Below are positions 10,274-19,273 of a stretch of DNA of 64,000 bases, piece after piece (positions within the stretch are counted from its first letter, which is position 1; the number at the start of each line of letters is the position of its first letter). Origin of the DNA: Pyropia yezoensis (Eukaryota > Rhodophyta > Bangiophyceae > Bangiales > Bangiaceae); assembly GCA_009829735.1 (NCBI GenBank), contig CM020620.1:20372020-20436019 (forward strand). Reading direction: 5' to 3'. A program made the position numbers and the translations under genes. Under the pieces are notes generated by a model. The model had not been told where the DNA came from. It saw only the letters and a program-made list of their open reading frames with translations, and made no database searches.

Positions 10274-12113
10274 CTAGTCAACAACCAGCAGCCGTACGTT
10301 GCGCCCATATTTCCGCGCCGCCAGCGCCGACCACGGCTGAGCGCGGATGGTCATGGTGCGGTCCTTGATGTACTTGCGCCATGGAGCCCAGTAGCCCTTG
10401 CTGTCCCCCGCGAGGGACCACCGCGGCCACCGCTCAATGCGGACGCCCTTGCCATTGACCGAAAAAGTCACGGCCTGCACCGGCACATTGCCCCGGGTGA
10501 CGGCCTCGACAGAGAAGCCGTCGGGGTAATGCGACAGGGACACAATGTTAACCGAAGAGAAGGAGAGGGAGTCGGTGCGGACGCCGCGGGTGTTCACGAC
10601 GAAGAAGCGCTTGATGCCCACCCAGCCGTTGGGGATCGTCGCTTCCGCTTTCGGCGTCGGCGAAGGCTCTGCGGACGGGGAGGGGGAAGGGGAGGGGGAG
10701 GGGGAGGGGGAGGGGGAGGGGGAGGGGGAGGGGGAGGGGGAGGGGGAGGGGGATGTAGATGGGGGCGTCTGGGGCATGCGCACGGGCACGTCGTCTGGAT
10801 CGGCATAGTCACTGGACAGCAGCGGCGGCGGCACAGCCCCGTCTTCAAACTCCTCGGGCACCATCTCACCGCCCTGAAAGAGGGACTTGCCATCGTCGGT
10901 GCGGTCATCCGTACATGGCTCCTCCACGCACTTGGAGAGGGCGTTGACGGCCGACACACAGCGGTTGGAGAAGCGAGTGGACTCGCCGGGGAGGAACACC
11001 CGCGGTTGGGACTCCACCTGCTCCGCCCCACCCGAGATCCGCACGTACGAGCAGTCATAGTCTGTGAGATGGACGGCAGAGAAGAGGGTCACAAGGAGAG
11101 ATACATGCACGGCAAGGCAGAGACTTGTAAGACGGGCAGCTCGGTCGACGGAACAGCAGGTGGTTCACAGCGCAAGCTGCTCACGACAAGGGCCAACCCG
11201 CAGACGCCCGACCAAAGATAAAAAGCTGAGGTTGCGTGACAGGACCAGGACGCAACGTACAGTCGCCAAAACTGGATCGAACCGGCCGCCGCCAGGGCGC
11301 ATTGTCCCGCACGCCGCCGTACCATGCCTGAGCATCACCAGCATTCAACGACGTCCAGCAACAGCAGCCAAACCAAGACCACAGCAGGGTGGAAACTCAG
11401 GAGGGAAACTCAAAAGGGGAGAAGCAAAGGAGTAGTAGCAGCAAGTCAGCGCAGGCCCTACTATTCCTGGCCCACCCATCTCCAACGCACCACCAGAGGC
11501 CACAACCACCCCGCCCACACCCCAAGCCCGGCACTCCCGCCTGCCACGCCGGCCCCAAACGTACAAAGCTCAGAACGTAATCCCCGTCGGGCACGACGCT
11601 GGGGATCTCCACGCGGTCACTAAACGCCTGCGCCCACCGCTCGTTGAGCCGGTCGTCAATGCACAGCTCCTTGCGGTTGCGGTCGTTGCACACAAACCGG
11701 CCCGACGACCAGCACCCCCACTTGAACGCGTACCGCTCGTGGGCGGCGGCGTCGCCCATCTGAGCGACCGGCACAAGCGCCCACCGCACAAAGCCGCCCT
11801 CGTGGTTGTTACGCGCCCACCGGAGCGTCACCCGCTCGCCGCGGGCATAAGTGGCAGCGGGCTCCTGTGGGGAGGAGCCGACGCCATGCGCCTTGAGCAT
11901 CACGTTGGGGCACGGGCCGGGGCAGTTGCGCAGCGCGTGCGGGGGGCCCCCGACGCGGCAGTCGGTGGTGTAGGACAGGGATGTTGGTACTGTCATGGAT
12001 GAGTGGGCCGCCACGGGGGGGGGCAGCCCGCCCACGATGGCGGCGGCGACCGCCACCACCGCCATCAACGGTGCGGCGGGCATGGCACGGCTAAGACGGC
12101 TACGCCGCAACAT
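10274..12113 (-). CDS. Secreted two-domain protein, lytic polysaccharide monooxygenase-like
   Basis: Exon 1 runs from the ATG at 12113 down to about 11561 and exon 2 from 11061 to the stop at 10274. Acceptor CTCACAG is clear. Donor GTTTGG at 11560 keeps the frame (about 446 residues); the stronger-looking GTACGT at 11564 would need another small exon. A signal peptide ends PPPVAA, leaving His37 as the mature N-terminus, the copper-brace histidine of LPMOs. A second conserved-looking His is in RNNHEGGF (His104). Paired cysteines occur in DCRV, NCPGPC, WGC, VCND and DYDCSYVRISGG. A Ser-Pro repeat linker of about 26 residues, encoded by a hexanucleotide repeat, precedes a ~130-residue C-terminal domain (KRFFVVNT... 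VTFSVNGKGVRIER...) that looks like a secreted beta-sandwich. Expected role: oxidative cleavage or binding of cell-wall polysaccharide outside the cell. The exact family is not assigned. Confidence 0.65.
10677..10752. repeat. (GGGGAG)n hexanucleotide repeat in coding sequence
   Basis: About 13 nearly perfect 6-base units. On the minus strand they encode alternating Ser-Pro and form the interdomain linker of the LPMO-like protein. Because the unit is 6 bases, expansion or contraction keeps the reading frame. Confidence 0.9.
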
Positions 12114-13379
12114 GGCAGGATAGGAGAAAGTGGGGCGGGCGGGCCTGTGTCAGACGAGCCGCAGGAACCACCAGCCAAGAAGCGCAGACCGCCACCGCCA
12201 AGAGCGGCCGGTGTAGATGACCACCGCCCAAACGAAGGTGCAGCAGTAGAGACGGCTGTGCGCGGCTCACCTGTGCTTCATCTTTCCGCTGGCGCCCACC
12301 GTTCGAGCCGCCAGGAAGGACCTCATAAACCCCCACCCCCTACCCTCTCCCACCCGCCCGCCGTTGCCGCGGCACCCCCGCAAGCGCGCTCCACAGCCCT
12401 CCCAGCGAGGGGAACAGTCCAGACTCCTCGAGCGGCGCGGCGAGAGGAGGGGGGGGGCAGCGCGGCGCCACCAGGCCTGCCCTGACGTGGGGGACTGCCT
12501 TCACAGTGCGCTCCATCCACCGCTGCTTTGCGTGCGCCTCGTGCAGGGTGCACAGAGGCACTCCGCCCCGCCCCCACCACTACGGCCCAGGCGTGCGTCC
12601 GCCGCCCATATCACAACCACTACCGCCTGGCAGCCGCCGCCCGACGCAGCCCACACCAAAAGCTCAGGATGTCACACGCCGCTGCCGCCCCCATCCCCCC
12701 CCCAACCCAGTCCCTTGACAGCAGCGGCCACCCGCACTAGCATCTGCAGCGTCCGCCTACCCTCCCAACCTCCCCCCCCCCCACCAATCCTCCAACCGCA
12801 TCAGCCAGGCACTCACGAAACGGCCGCTCCGGAAGGCCGACATGCGCCGGCGCTTGGCCCCCCGGCGGTGCGTTGGCGGCCACTCTCCCCGCGGCCGCCC
12901 CGCCCCCTCCCTCACCCACTGCCAACGTGGCGCACATCTCGCCAGGAGGGTGGCGCAAAGCCACCGCGCCGTGGAGGCGGTCAGGGGGGTGGTGGGAGGG
13001 GAACGGGGCCTAAAAGCAACGAGGAACGCGCAGCGAATGGCAGAATGCATCCAGGCGCGGGAGAAAGAGGGGGGGCGGGGGGGCGCCCCGCCGTCGCGGT
13101 GCGCCCACGTGCGGGGCGGCCGCCATCACCTCGGCCGCCGCGTCGATGGTGTTTCATGAAGTGCACAGGGTGTGGGGTGGCCGTCTCGCGCCGCCCCCTC
13201 TCCTCCCCCCACACCCCATCGTGAACAGTCCGGGAAGGAGGCGCAGCAGGATCCACGCCAGATAAACAGCGGGGGGCGCGATCTTCGTGGAGGAGAAAGG
13301 CGGCGTAGCAGACCAGAGGGCGTCCTTCCTCGCGGGCGGGACACCGCCGGGCCCATTCTTCACCTGAGAACCTTTTAGG
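12114..13379. other. GC-rich upstream region of the LPMO-like gene, no confident gene
   Basis: Several minus-strand frames are open (for example 12340-12561 and 12757-13050, with the natural-looking piece FRSGRFVSAWLMRLEDWW) and may be exons of an unidentified gene. I could not connect them or recognise a domain. The plus-strand frame 12364-13224 is Pro/Arg-rich and looks like a shadow. Confidence 0.35.
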
Positions 13380-14340
13380 CAAAAAATGACTACTTGGAGG
13401 CACAAATGACGCCTTTTGGGTACAATGACAAACTTTAGGCAAGAGAAGATCCACTTTACAAAACGTGTGACAACTTTACAAAAAAAGGTGCCAAGGAAGA
13501 ATGAGCTTGGCACACTTTTGCAAAAGTGAACGTTAACTATTTTGGGTCGATTTTCAATCTAAATATCTGTATAAAATAGAACTATTAAATGCCTCCCTCC
13601 GAAGGAAGGATACTAGACAGTGTGCAAAGTGTGCACTGTAATGAGTTAGAGTGTGCACTTTTTACGCTACACATTATATATCTATGCATTTAAATATGTC
13701 CATTACCAAACTACAAAAATAATACACATTTAGGTTACCTAGAACCTACTTATAAAAAACAAGACCAAAAAGGACAGTTCGAAAAGACTTACCGCAAGGT
13801 CCATTCAAACTACTTACAGAACGTAACTAAATAACGTGATTTGAAAGCGGTGTACCCGCTTGCGGAAGAAAATGAGCCTGTTAAAAGAAAAAGGTTCGCT
13901 ATTGGTTGAATAAAAAACTCCCTGAAGTATATATGTTCATTGAGTTTGAAAAAAGTGTAGCTTAAAAGCTGCCTAGCTTTTGATTACCTTTTAAACTGCC
14001 GAGGGCAATACACGAGCGTAAACACTAAATGTGTTATAACTGACGAATGCACTGCATGGGATAAAGCAAGAAAAAAAAAATTGTTCGGTAACTTCGCACG
14101 TGGCAAACGTCGACGTGCAGCCGGCTGACTTCAGACACCCAAATGACAACCACAACCCAAAAGAACAATCCCACCCTTCCCGCGAAAACGTACCATTGTT
14201 TACGTCGATGGTTCGATTGTTTACAAAAGGACAACCACGACCCAAAAGAACAATCGCTGCGATTGTTCATAATTTAATAACCAGGACCCAAAAGAACAAT
14301 CGCACCATCGTCGCAAAAACGTACCAATTTACCATTATGA
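13380..14340. other. AT-rich island
   Basis: About 960 bases of sharply lower GC content than the flanks, with no open frame of useful length up to about 14000. It contains 'attatatatc', 'aataaaaaac' and other A/T-rich steps, and ends in the repeat block at 14150-14335. The change is abrupt at the left side (about 13370). Confidence 0.8.
14150..14335. repeat. Short repeats with an internal perfect palindrome
   Basis: Three copies of 'acccaaaagaacaatc' lie at about 14155, 14239 and 14287, the middle one followed at once by its inverted half so that 14248-14268 is a perfect 21-base palindrome (gaacaatcgc-t-gcgattgttc). A second motif, 'cgcgaaaacgtacca' / 'cgcaaaaacgtacca', follows the first and third copies. 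This could be a MITE-like or duplicated regulatory repeat. Confidence 0.7.
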
Positions 14341-14856
14341 CTCGGCGTTTTGGTGGCCTGAGCGAGGCAACGTGGGGTGGGGGGGAACGGCAAGCGTCGA
14401 CAGAGAGTGAAGCGGGAGCAGATGAGGAAGCACAGCGTCCAGGAGGGTGGGATGTCGGGGGAGGCGAAAGAAGGCGGAGCGCCAAGCGAGGGGATAGCTT
14501 TGTATACTCTCTTCTGGTCGCCAATGTAGATTGACAAGTAGGTGTGGTTGCCCCGCTTGATGTCCAGAGACATGGGCTGATCCAGCGTCATGAAAACGCA
14601 CCACGAGCGCGGCGTCGCTGGCTTGTAGATGCCCAGGACTTGCACCGTGTAGTGTTCTCGCGTCGTAGGCGTCTAGCACCCAGATAACACAGAAAAACTT
14701 ACCGAGGGTAGACACAGGGAGACCGGTGAGATACGGAGCCCCAAACCGCCTGGCTGTCTGCGAGGTGACGAGCAAGCACCAGGACGGCTGTATTCGGGCA
14801 CGCAAAAGTCTACCTTTACGAAGGGGACAAGCAAAGAGCACCCCATGGGCGACCAT
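14274..14856 (-). CDS. Unidentified protein fragment(s)
   Basis: Two overlapping minus-strand frames look partly natural: VSTLGKFFCVIWVLDAYD (upstream, near 14680-14720) and VQVLGIYKPATPRSWCVF... DIKRGNHTYLSIYIGDQKRVYKAI (about 14490-14640). The second piece has balanced composition unlike the surrounding shadows and could be one exon of a small gene whose other exons I cannot place. No family recognised. The DNA at 14857-14960 upstream shows nothing distinctive. Confidence 0.25.
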
Positions 14857-14956
14857 ATACCCCCCTCACCCCGCACCCAGTGACCCCACACCCCGGGCCA
14901 CGTGTGGGCCAATCTTTAAAGATTCCCCCCTAATCCCATGCCTACTACCTAAGGGA

Positions 14957-15903
14957 TAATATATGGGACCTCTTCTTACAGATCCTGCCGAACCAACTTC
15001 TGGCAACATGGATCAATTCGTTGTATTGTGGGGCATGACGCGGTGTACGTTCCAGACTCAAGATGAGTCAGCCGCTGTCTCACGGTGTCAGCCGGCCGCA
15101 CGACAGCAGCCATCGACAGCCCATCGTGGCCTGTCGAAGGGCGCCACCGTCAGCACCCATGACGCGCCACATCTGCCACAGCTGACGAGTCCGTCAGAAT
15201 GTCCTCGCTGCAGCATTGCAGCGATATGACTGGCTGGCCGATTCAGTCGACTCGATCGAACCGTGCTTACACGCCTCTCGGACCTTCGGACCGACTGGCG
15301 TCTGGGGCCGGCTGGGGCGGCGCACTAGGCGCCCCACGCCGGACCCCTTCGTTTTGGGGCAAACTGGGGCTGCACTCGTTTAGTGCGCACGCCCGCCCAT
15401 GCTTGGTTCTGAGAGCCATGCTTAGTTTTTGGGCCGTTTTGTGCCGACCGGCGGCGCGACAGGGAAACGCATGCTTTGGGGCACCTCAGATGCCCCGACG
15501 CGAGTACATAGTGCGTGCGTCTCGGCGCCACCGGGGGAGACCGGACGGGCAACCACAGACACAGACCACAGACGACATTAACCCTTTGAAACCCCCTCGA
15601 TCACCATCGACGTCGCGCCGTCCTCTTCCCCAGACCCACCACAGTCACCACCTCCATCCTCTTCCGCGCACCCTGTCGCCCTAATGGCTGGCACGGGTCG
15701 CTGACACCATCACGAGTACGTTGAGGGCTGCCCAAGTGTGGGTGGGTCCTCACATGTGGTAGCTTCAAATAGTTCAACTTTCTACCTGGCGGTGACGTGC
15801 GTAGCGGGTTCCACGAATCACACCGAACGAACAACTTCCTGACACAACCCTGGTGGTTTTAATCACGGAAATTTTCTTTTGGTCAACCGATTGTTGAATC
15901 CCA
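14957..15903. other. Stretch without a supported gene
   Basis: Moderate GC content and several short open frames, none with a recognisable domain. It lies at the left edge of the accessory region. Confidence 0.4.
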
Positions 15904-16731
15904 GTGAGATCCACATCAGATTCGGAATACTCTTTCTCAGCACTGGCGGCCGGCCCGACATCCTCGGCGGTCTCGGCGCGCGACACGGAGTCCACGCCAC
16001 GTGGCAAGCCCCCGACGCGCACACCCTCGACGGTCCGCGCGCCCGCGACGGCCCGCGCACCACCGACGGTCCGCACACCCCCGACGGCCCGTGGCGCCTT
16101 CACCGCCCGCGGTCCATCGGCACGCGGCCCCCCGTCGGCACGCAGCCCGCCGTCGGCACGCGGCCGCCCGCAGGCACACGCCCGCCCGAGGGCACACAAC
16201 CCCCCGGCAGGCGCCTCCTCCATCCCTACCCCAGCGGTCCCAGTCCACCTCCCCTCGGTGGGCCGGGCCGCACCCAAGCCCCCCCTCTCGGGCAAGGGCA
16301 AGGGCCCTGCCACCAAGGCCACGGCAGCCCGCGTCGACCATCGCCTGTTACTACCCCCCCAAGAACCCGGGCGCCGTTACACCGCCCCGCCGCCGCCGGG
16401 GAGTGGCCACATTAAGCCCACCACCGCGCGCGCGGTTGAGCCGCGTGAGCCACGCCAAATTGTCAAGAGCCACCGTGGGGCGCAATTGAAATGTTTTTGC
16501 AAACCGTGCTGTGTGCGGTGCAACAACCTCACTGTAGAGACTTTCAGCAGGTACAGACATCCTTATGATTACGCTTTATCCATGACACGTATGCCACGTA
16601 CGACCGTCATAAGGAGACCTGGTAGAGGAAAACCCCTTATATGGCCTATCGTAACGGAGTTGAATGCGGAAGAAACAGTACGACACCCGTCCGGGTCAGC
16701 CGCAATTCACGATCGTTCCATCCAGGAATGA
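15904..16731 (+). CDS. Proline/arginine-rich ORF with a C-terminal cysteine cluster, possible transposon protein
   Basis: A 275-codon frame. The first ~150 residues are low-complexity repeats of the type TPRAPPTxR and SARGPP; the DNA at 16114-16200 repeats a ~15-base 'gtcggcacgcggcc' unit. From about residue 190 the composition becomes ordinary: QLKCFCKPCCVRCNNL followed by TFSRYRHPYDYALS. The C-x-C-x2-C-C-x2-C cluster followed by R-Y-R-H resembles the small zinc modules at the N-terminus of some CACTA/EnSpm-type elements, but the match is too short to assign. No catalytic domain follows; the frame ends at 16731. Confidence 0.3.
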   Translation: MRSTSDSEYSFSALAAGPTSSAVSARDTESTPRGKPPTRTPSTVRAPATARAPPTVRTPPTARGAFTARGPSARGPPSARSPPSARGRPQAHARPRAHNPPAGASSIPTPAVPVHLPSVGRAAPKPPLSGKGKGPATKATAARVDHRLLLPPQEPGRRYTAPPPPGSGHIKPTTARAVEPREPRQIVKSHRGAQLKCFCKPCCVRCNNLTVETFSRYRHPYDYALSMTRMPRTTVIRRPGRGKPLIWPIVTELNAEETVRHPSGSAAIHDRSIQE

Positions 16732-17187
16732 CTCCTGCACGCATGCGTGACTGCCCCGCAGCCCGCTTGTGCTGACTCTCTATTCTCATCCGAGTGCGTG
16801 CGTGACGTACAGTTTCTAAGCGTCGCTGCGCACAGTCCACATCACGTCCGCACCCGCCCCCGCGCAGTGGGACTTAAAAACCATGTACCTAGAATTCCGC
16901 GCATGCGAATGCAAGACCCACTGCGCCGTACGCAGCCAGCCCCCCGAGGGCACGGACGCCGCCACCTCTTCCCGCCCACGAACGAAGACGGATGCGCTCT
17001 TACGGGACAACTCACTCGTTCGTCAAATACTGTGGACTGCTGGTCGACCTCTCGTTACCTGCCGTGAGCGGAACTTGCAACCTGCTGAAGGTCCCCGCGC
17101 AATAGGCCTGGTAGCGGATTCCTGATGCCACCTTACCGAGAAATCACCGAGATCTGTAACGAGATCTGCACCTGCTGACAGTCTCTT
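16732..17187. other. Stretch without a supported gene
   Basis: Short frames only. Composition is more balanced than in the gene-dense right half of the window. Nothing recognisable. Confidence 0.4.
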
Positions 17188-17463
17188 GTGCTGCGCGACC
17201 ACCGCGGATCTCGTGGCCACCGTTATACAATTAACCGTTCGGACACCCTTCCCCGCTGTGAGCCCTGCGATTGCGAATTTGAGTCGGTGGAACATTTCGA
17301 GCGCCACAAACGTGGCAAGGATCATCACCGCACGCTACCGATTGACACACTCGCCTCACGGGAACTGGATTATATCCCAGCCAAATATTCCCGTTGGCTG
17401 GGAACTAGGCAGTTCCCAGGGTGTGAGTTGTTGATTGAATCCTTACAGTGCATGCCCACTTGA
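17188..17463 (+). CDS. Single C2H2 (U1/matrin-like) zinc-finger ORF
   Basis: A 91-codon frame containing CEPCDCEFESVEHFERHKRGKDHH: C-x2-C, 12 residues, H-x5-H, followed by a second His, the spacing of U1/matrin/JAZ-type zinc fingers that bind RNA or double-stranded nucleic acid. The rest (SRELDYIPAKYSRWLGTRQFPGCELLIESL) has natural composition but no recognised domain. A stop lies just upstream in frame, so this is either a very small protein or one exon. It lies among mobile-element debris and could be part of an element. Confidence 0.35.
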   Translation: MLRDHRGSRGHRYTINRSDTLPRCEPCDCEFESVEHFERHKRGKDHHRTLPIDTLASRELDYIPAKYSRWLGTRQFPGCELLIESLQCMPT

Positions 17464-18761
17464 CTACGTCAGTGGATAGTTCAGGAGTATACTTATCGAG
17501 TGGCATCAATCTGTACAACATTGGGTGATGTTTCAATAGCGAACATTGGTGTTTCATCTTTGAATGAACATTTTGACCAGAAGTAGTGCGTTCTCATCAA
17601 CAAGTACGTCCTTCTATGAGTTGACGCTTTAGCCGGGCGCAGCTGTGCAGTTGAGGTCTCTTCGTTTGGTCTTCCTCAAGCTCACCGAAGCTCACCGAAG
17701 CTCACCACTACCCTCTGCGGGAACGGTCCTGTGCGTCTTCCCTGGAGTCTGCTCTCCCCAGCGGCAGTACCGGCGCGACCACGCACCCGTCGCGCGGTGG
17801 CGCGGGCACATTCGGTTCACGGAATGGCTGTGCCACCGTAGGTACCTACGGACGACGTCGTCAATATTGGGGCGCCTCCTCGTCGAGCTGCGGTACGCGC
17901 CCCCTCTGTCCGCCTCTGCCTGTTGCAGCGCCTACAGCTGATGCCATATGCAACTGTTGGTGAACCCTGCCCTCCCCCTCCGCCCCCCCTCCCCCCTCCC
18001 CCCCGCCACCCCATGGCGCCTCCTTGCCCCCGCCGCCCGCCGCCTTCGCGTCGGCGGCCGCGGTGGCCCCGCCTCAACGGCAGTGGCAACAGCGGGGACA
18101 GCAGCGGCGTGCCCCCCTCCCTGTCCCGCCCCCGCTCCCGCGCCCGCCTCCCCCCACGAGCGCACCTCCTCCCCCCCCGCTATCGTCGCTACCACAGCCG
18201 CGCGCGGAAGAGAGGCGGGCAGAAAGATGCTTCGAAACTTCTGAAGAAACGTTCTGGGCTGAAAGCATCGTGTCAAACACCTTAGAAGATAAGTCTTGCA
18301 TCTAGGCAGTGCTGGCAGTGTTATTCTCCTGTTCACAGGGTACGTGCACAGCGGGCTACTTCCAGTTCCCAGGTACCTACAGGCCTTCACCTGTTGACAC
18401 ACCCCTGGATCTGCACCAGGAGCCAGATTTTCCCCCATTGATCCCCCCGCTTGGAAATCCGACACGGCCCAACTCGGGCCCGTGCACGAACGCATCTGAG
18501 TAATCCATTCGTGTGATTTCACCCGAATTTCTTGTTCTTCTCCAATTAGTGCTGTACATCATTTGGAACGTTGCAGCAACTACCGCAGCACTTATTCAAA
18601 TCGTGTACACCACTACTGCTACAAACCCCTACAGTCTTTCTCCATTGCTGTGACATCCTTTCTTGGGCACGGTGCCTAGAAACCAATGTAGGTCGACCGC
18701 CGATGGTCGCCCTCCGACACCGATCGTTCTCAGGTCGATCGGAATGCAGAATTAGAAAGCA
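17464..18761. other. Stretch without a supported gene
   Basis: It includes a three-fold 'ctcaccgaag' direct repeat at about 17680-17705 and a pyrimidine-rich block at 17965-18185. The overlapping Pro/Arg-rich frames there look like shadows. Confidence 0.4.
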
Positions 18762-19259
18762 TTGGAACTCCGCCAGTTGTTCAATTGCCATACACAAGAC
18801 GGTTTGGAGGAAGCACCCACGGTCGTCCCTCCCACCGTCGTCGCTCCCACCGTCGTCGCTCCCACCGTCGTCGCACCCATCGTCGTCGCACCCATGATCG
18901 TCGCACCCATCCTCGTAGCACTCATCCTCGTCGCGCCAATTGCTGTCACACCCACGCTCGGCCATCACACACACGCGCCGTCGATGGACCATCCGTCGGG
19001 ATCGCCCGACCGTCTACCCCCCCCCCCCCACAACATGACCAATCCCACACGTTCACCCTCCCATCCATCGGATACTCCACCAATCCCCGTTGCTCCACTT
19101 CTATCCACATCCGCTACCGCTGTTGCTGCTACTGTCGAGGCTGCGATCGAGGGAGCTGTACCTGATTTGATGCATGAGTGGCCCCATGCTGTCCGGGAAG
19201 CTGCAAGGGCAGCGGCGGCGACGTGCGAGGGCCTCCTGGCCACCGAGGCGGGCCCATGA
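18762..19259 (+). CDS. Ala/Pro/Val repeat ORF adjacent to the transposon
   Basis: A 165-codon frame. Residues ~20-65 are a pentapeptide repeat PTVVA encoded by nine 15-base units (18816-18950). It continues as a Pro/Ser/Thr-rich segment and then a helical, Ala-rich end (TVEAAIEGAVPDLMHEWPHAVREAARAAA). It stops just before the transposase DNA-binding domain, which is in another frame. It may be the N-terminal part of the same element or an unrelated ORF. No function assigned. Confidence 0.3.
   Translation: MELRQLFNCHTQDGLEEAPTVVPPTVVAPTVVAPTVVAPIVVAPMIVAPILVALILVAPIAVTPTLGHHTHAPSMDHPSGSPDRLPPPPHNMTNPTRSPSHPSDTPPIPVAPLLSTSATAVAATVEAAIEGAVPDLMHEWPHAVREAARAAAATCEGLLATEAGP
18816..18950. repeat. 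15-base tandem repeat, nine units
   Basis: The unit is 'cccaccgtcgtcgct', nearly perfect in the first five copies and decaying toward the right end. The period is a multiple of three and the frame stays open across it, reading PTVVA on the plus strand. Confidence 0.9.
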
Positions 19260-19273
19260 AGTCGCACCTACGA

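Noticed and set aside
12364-13224. A 286-codon plus-strand ORF
   Set aside because: Pro/Arg/His-rich low complexity throughout, with competing open frames on the minus strand.
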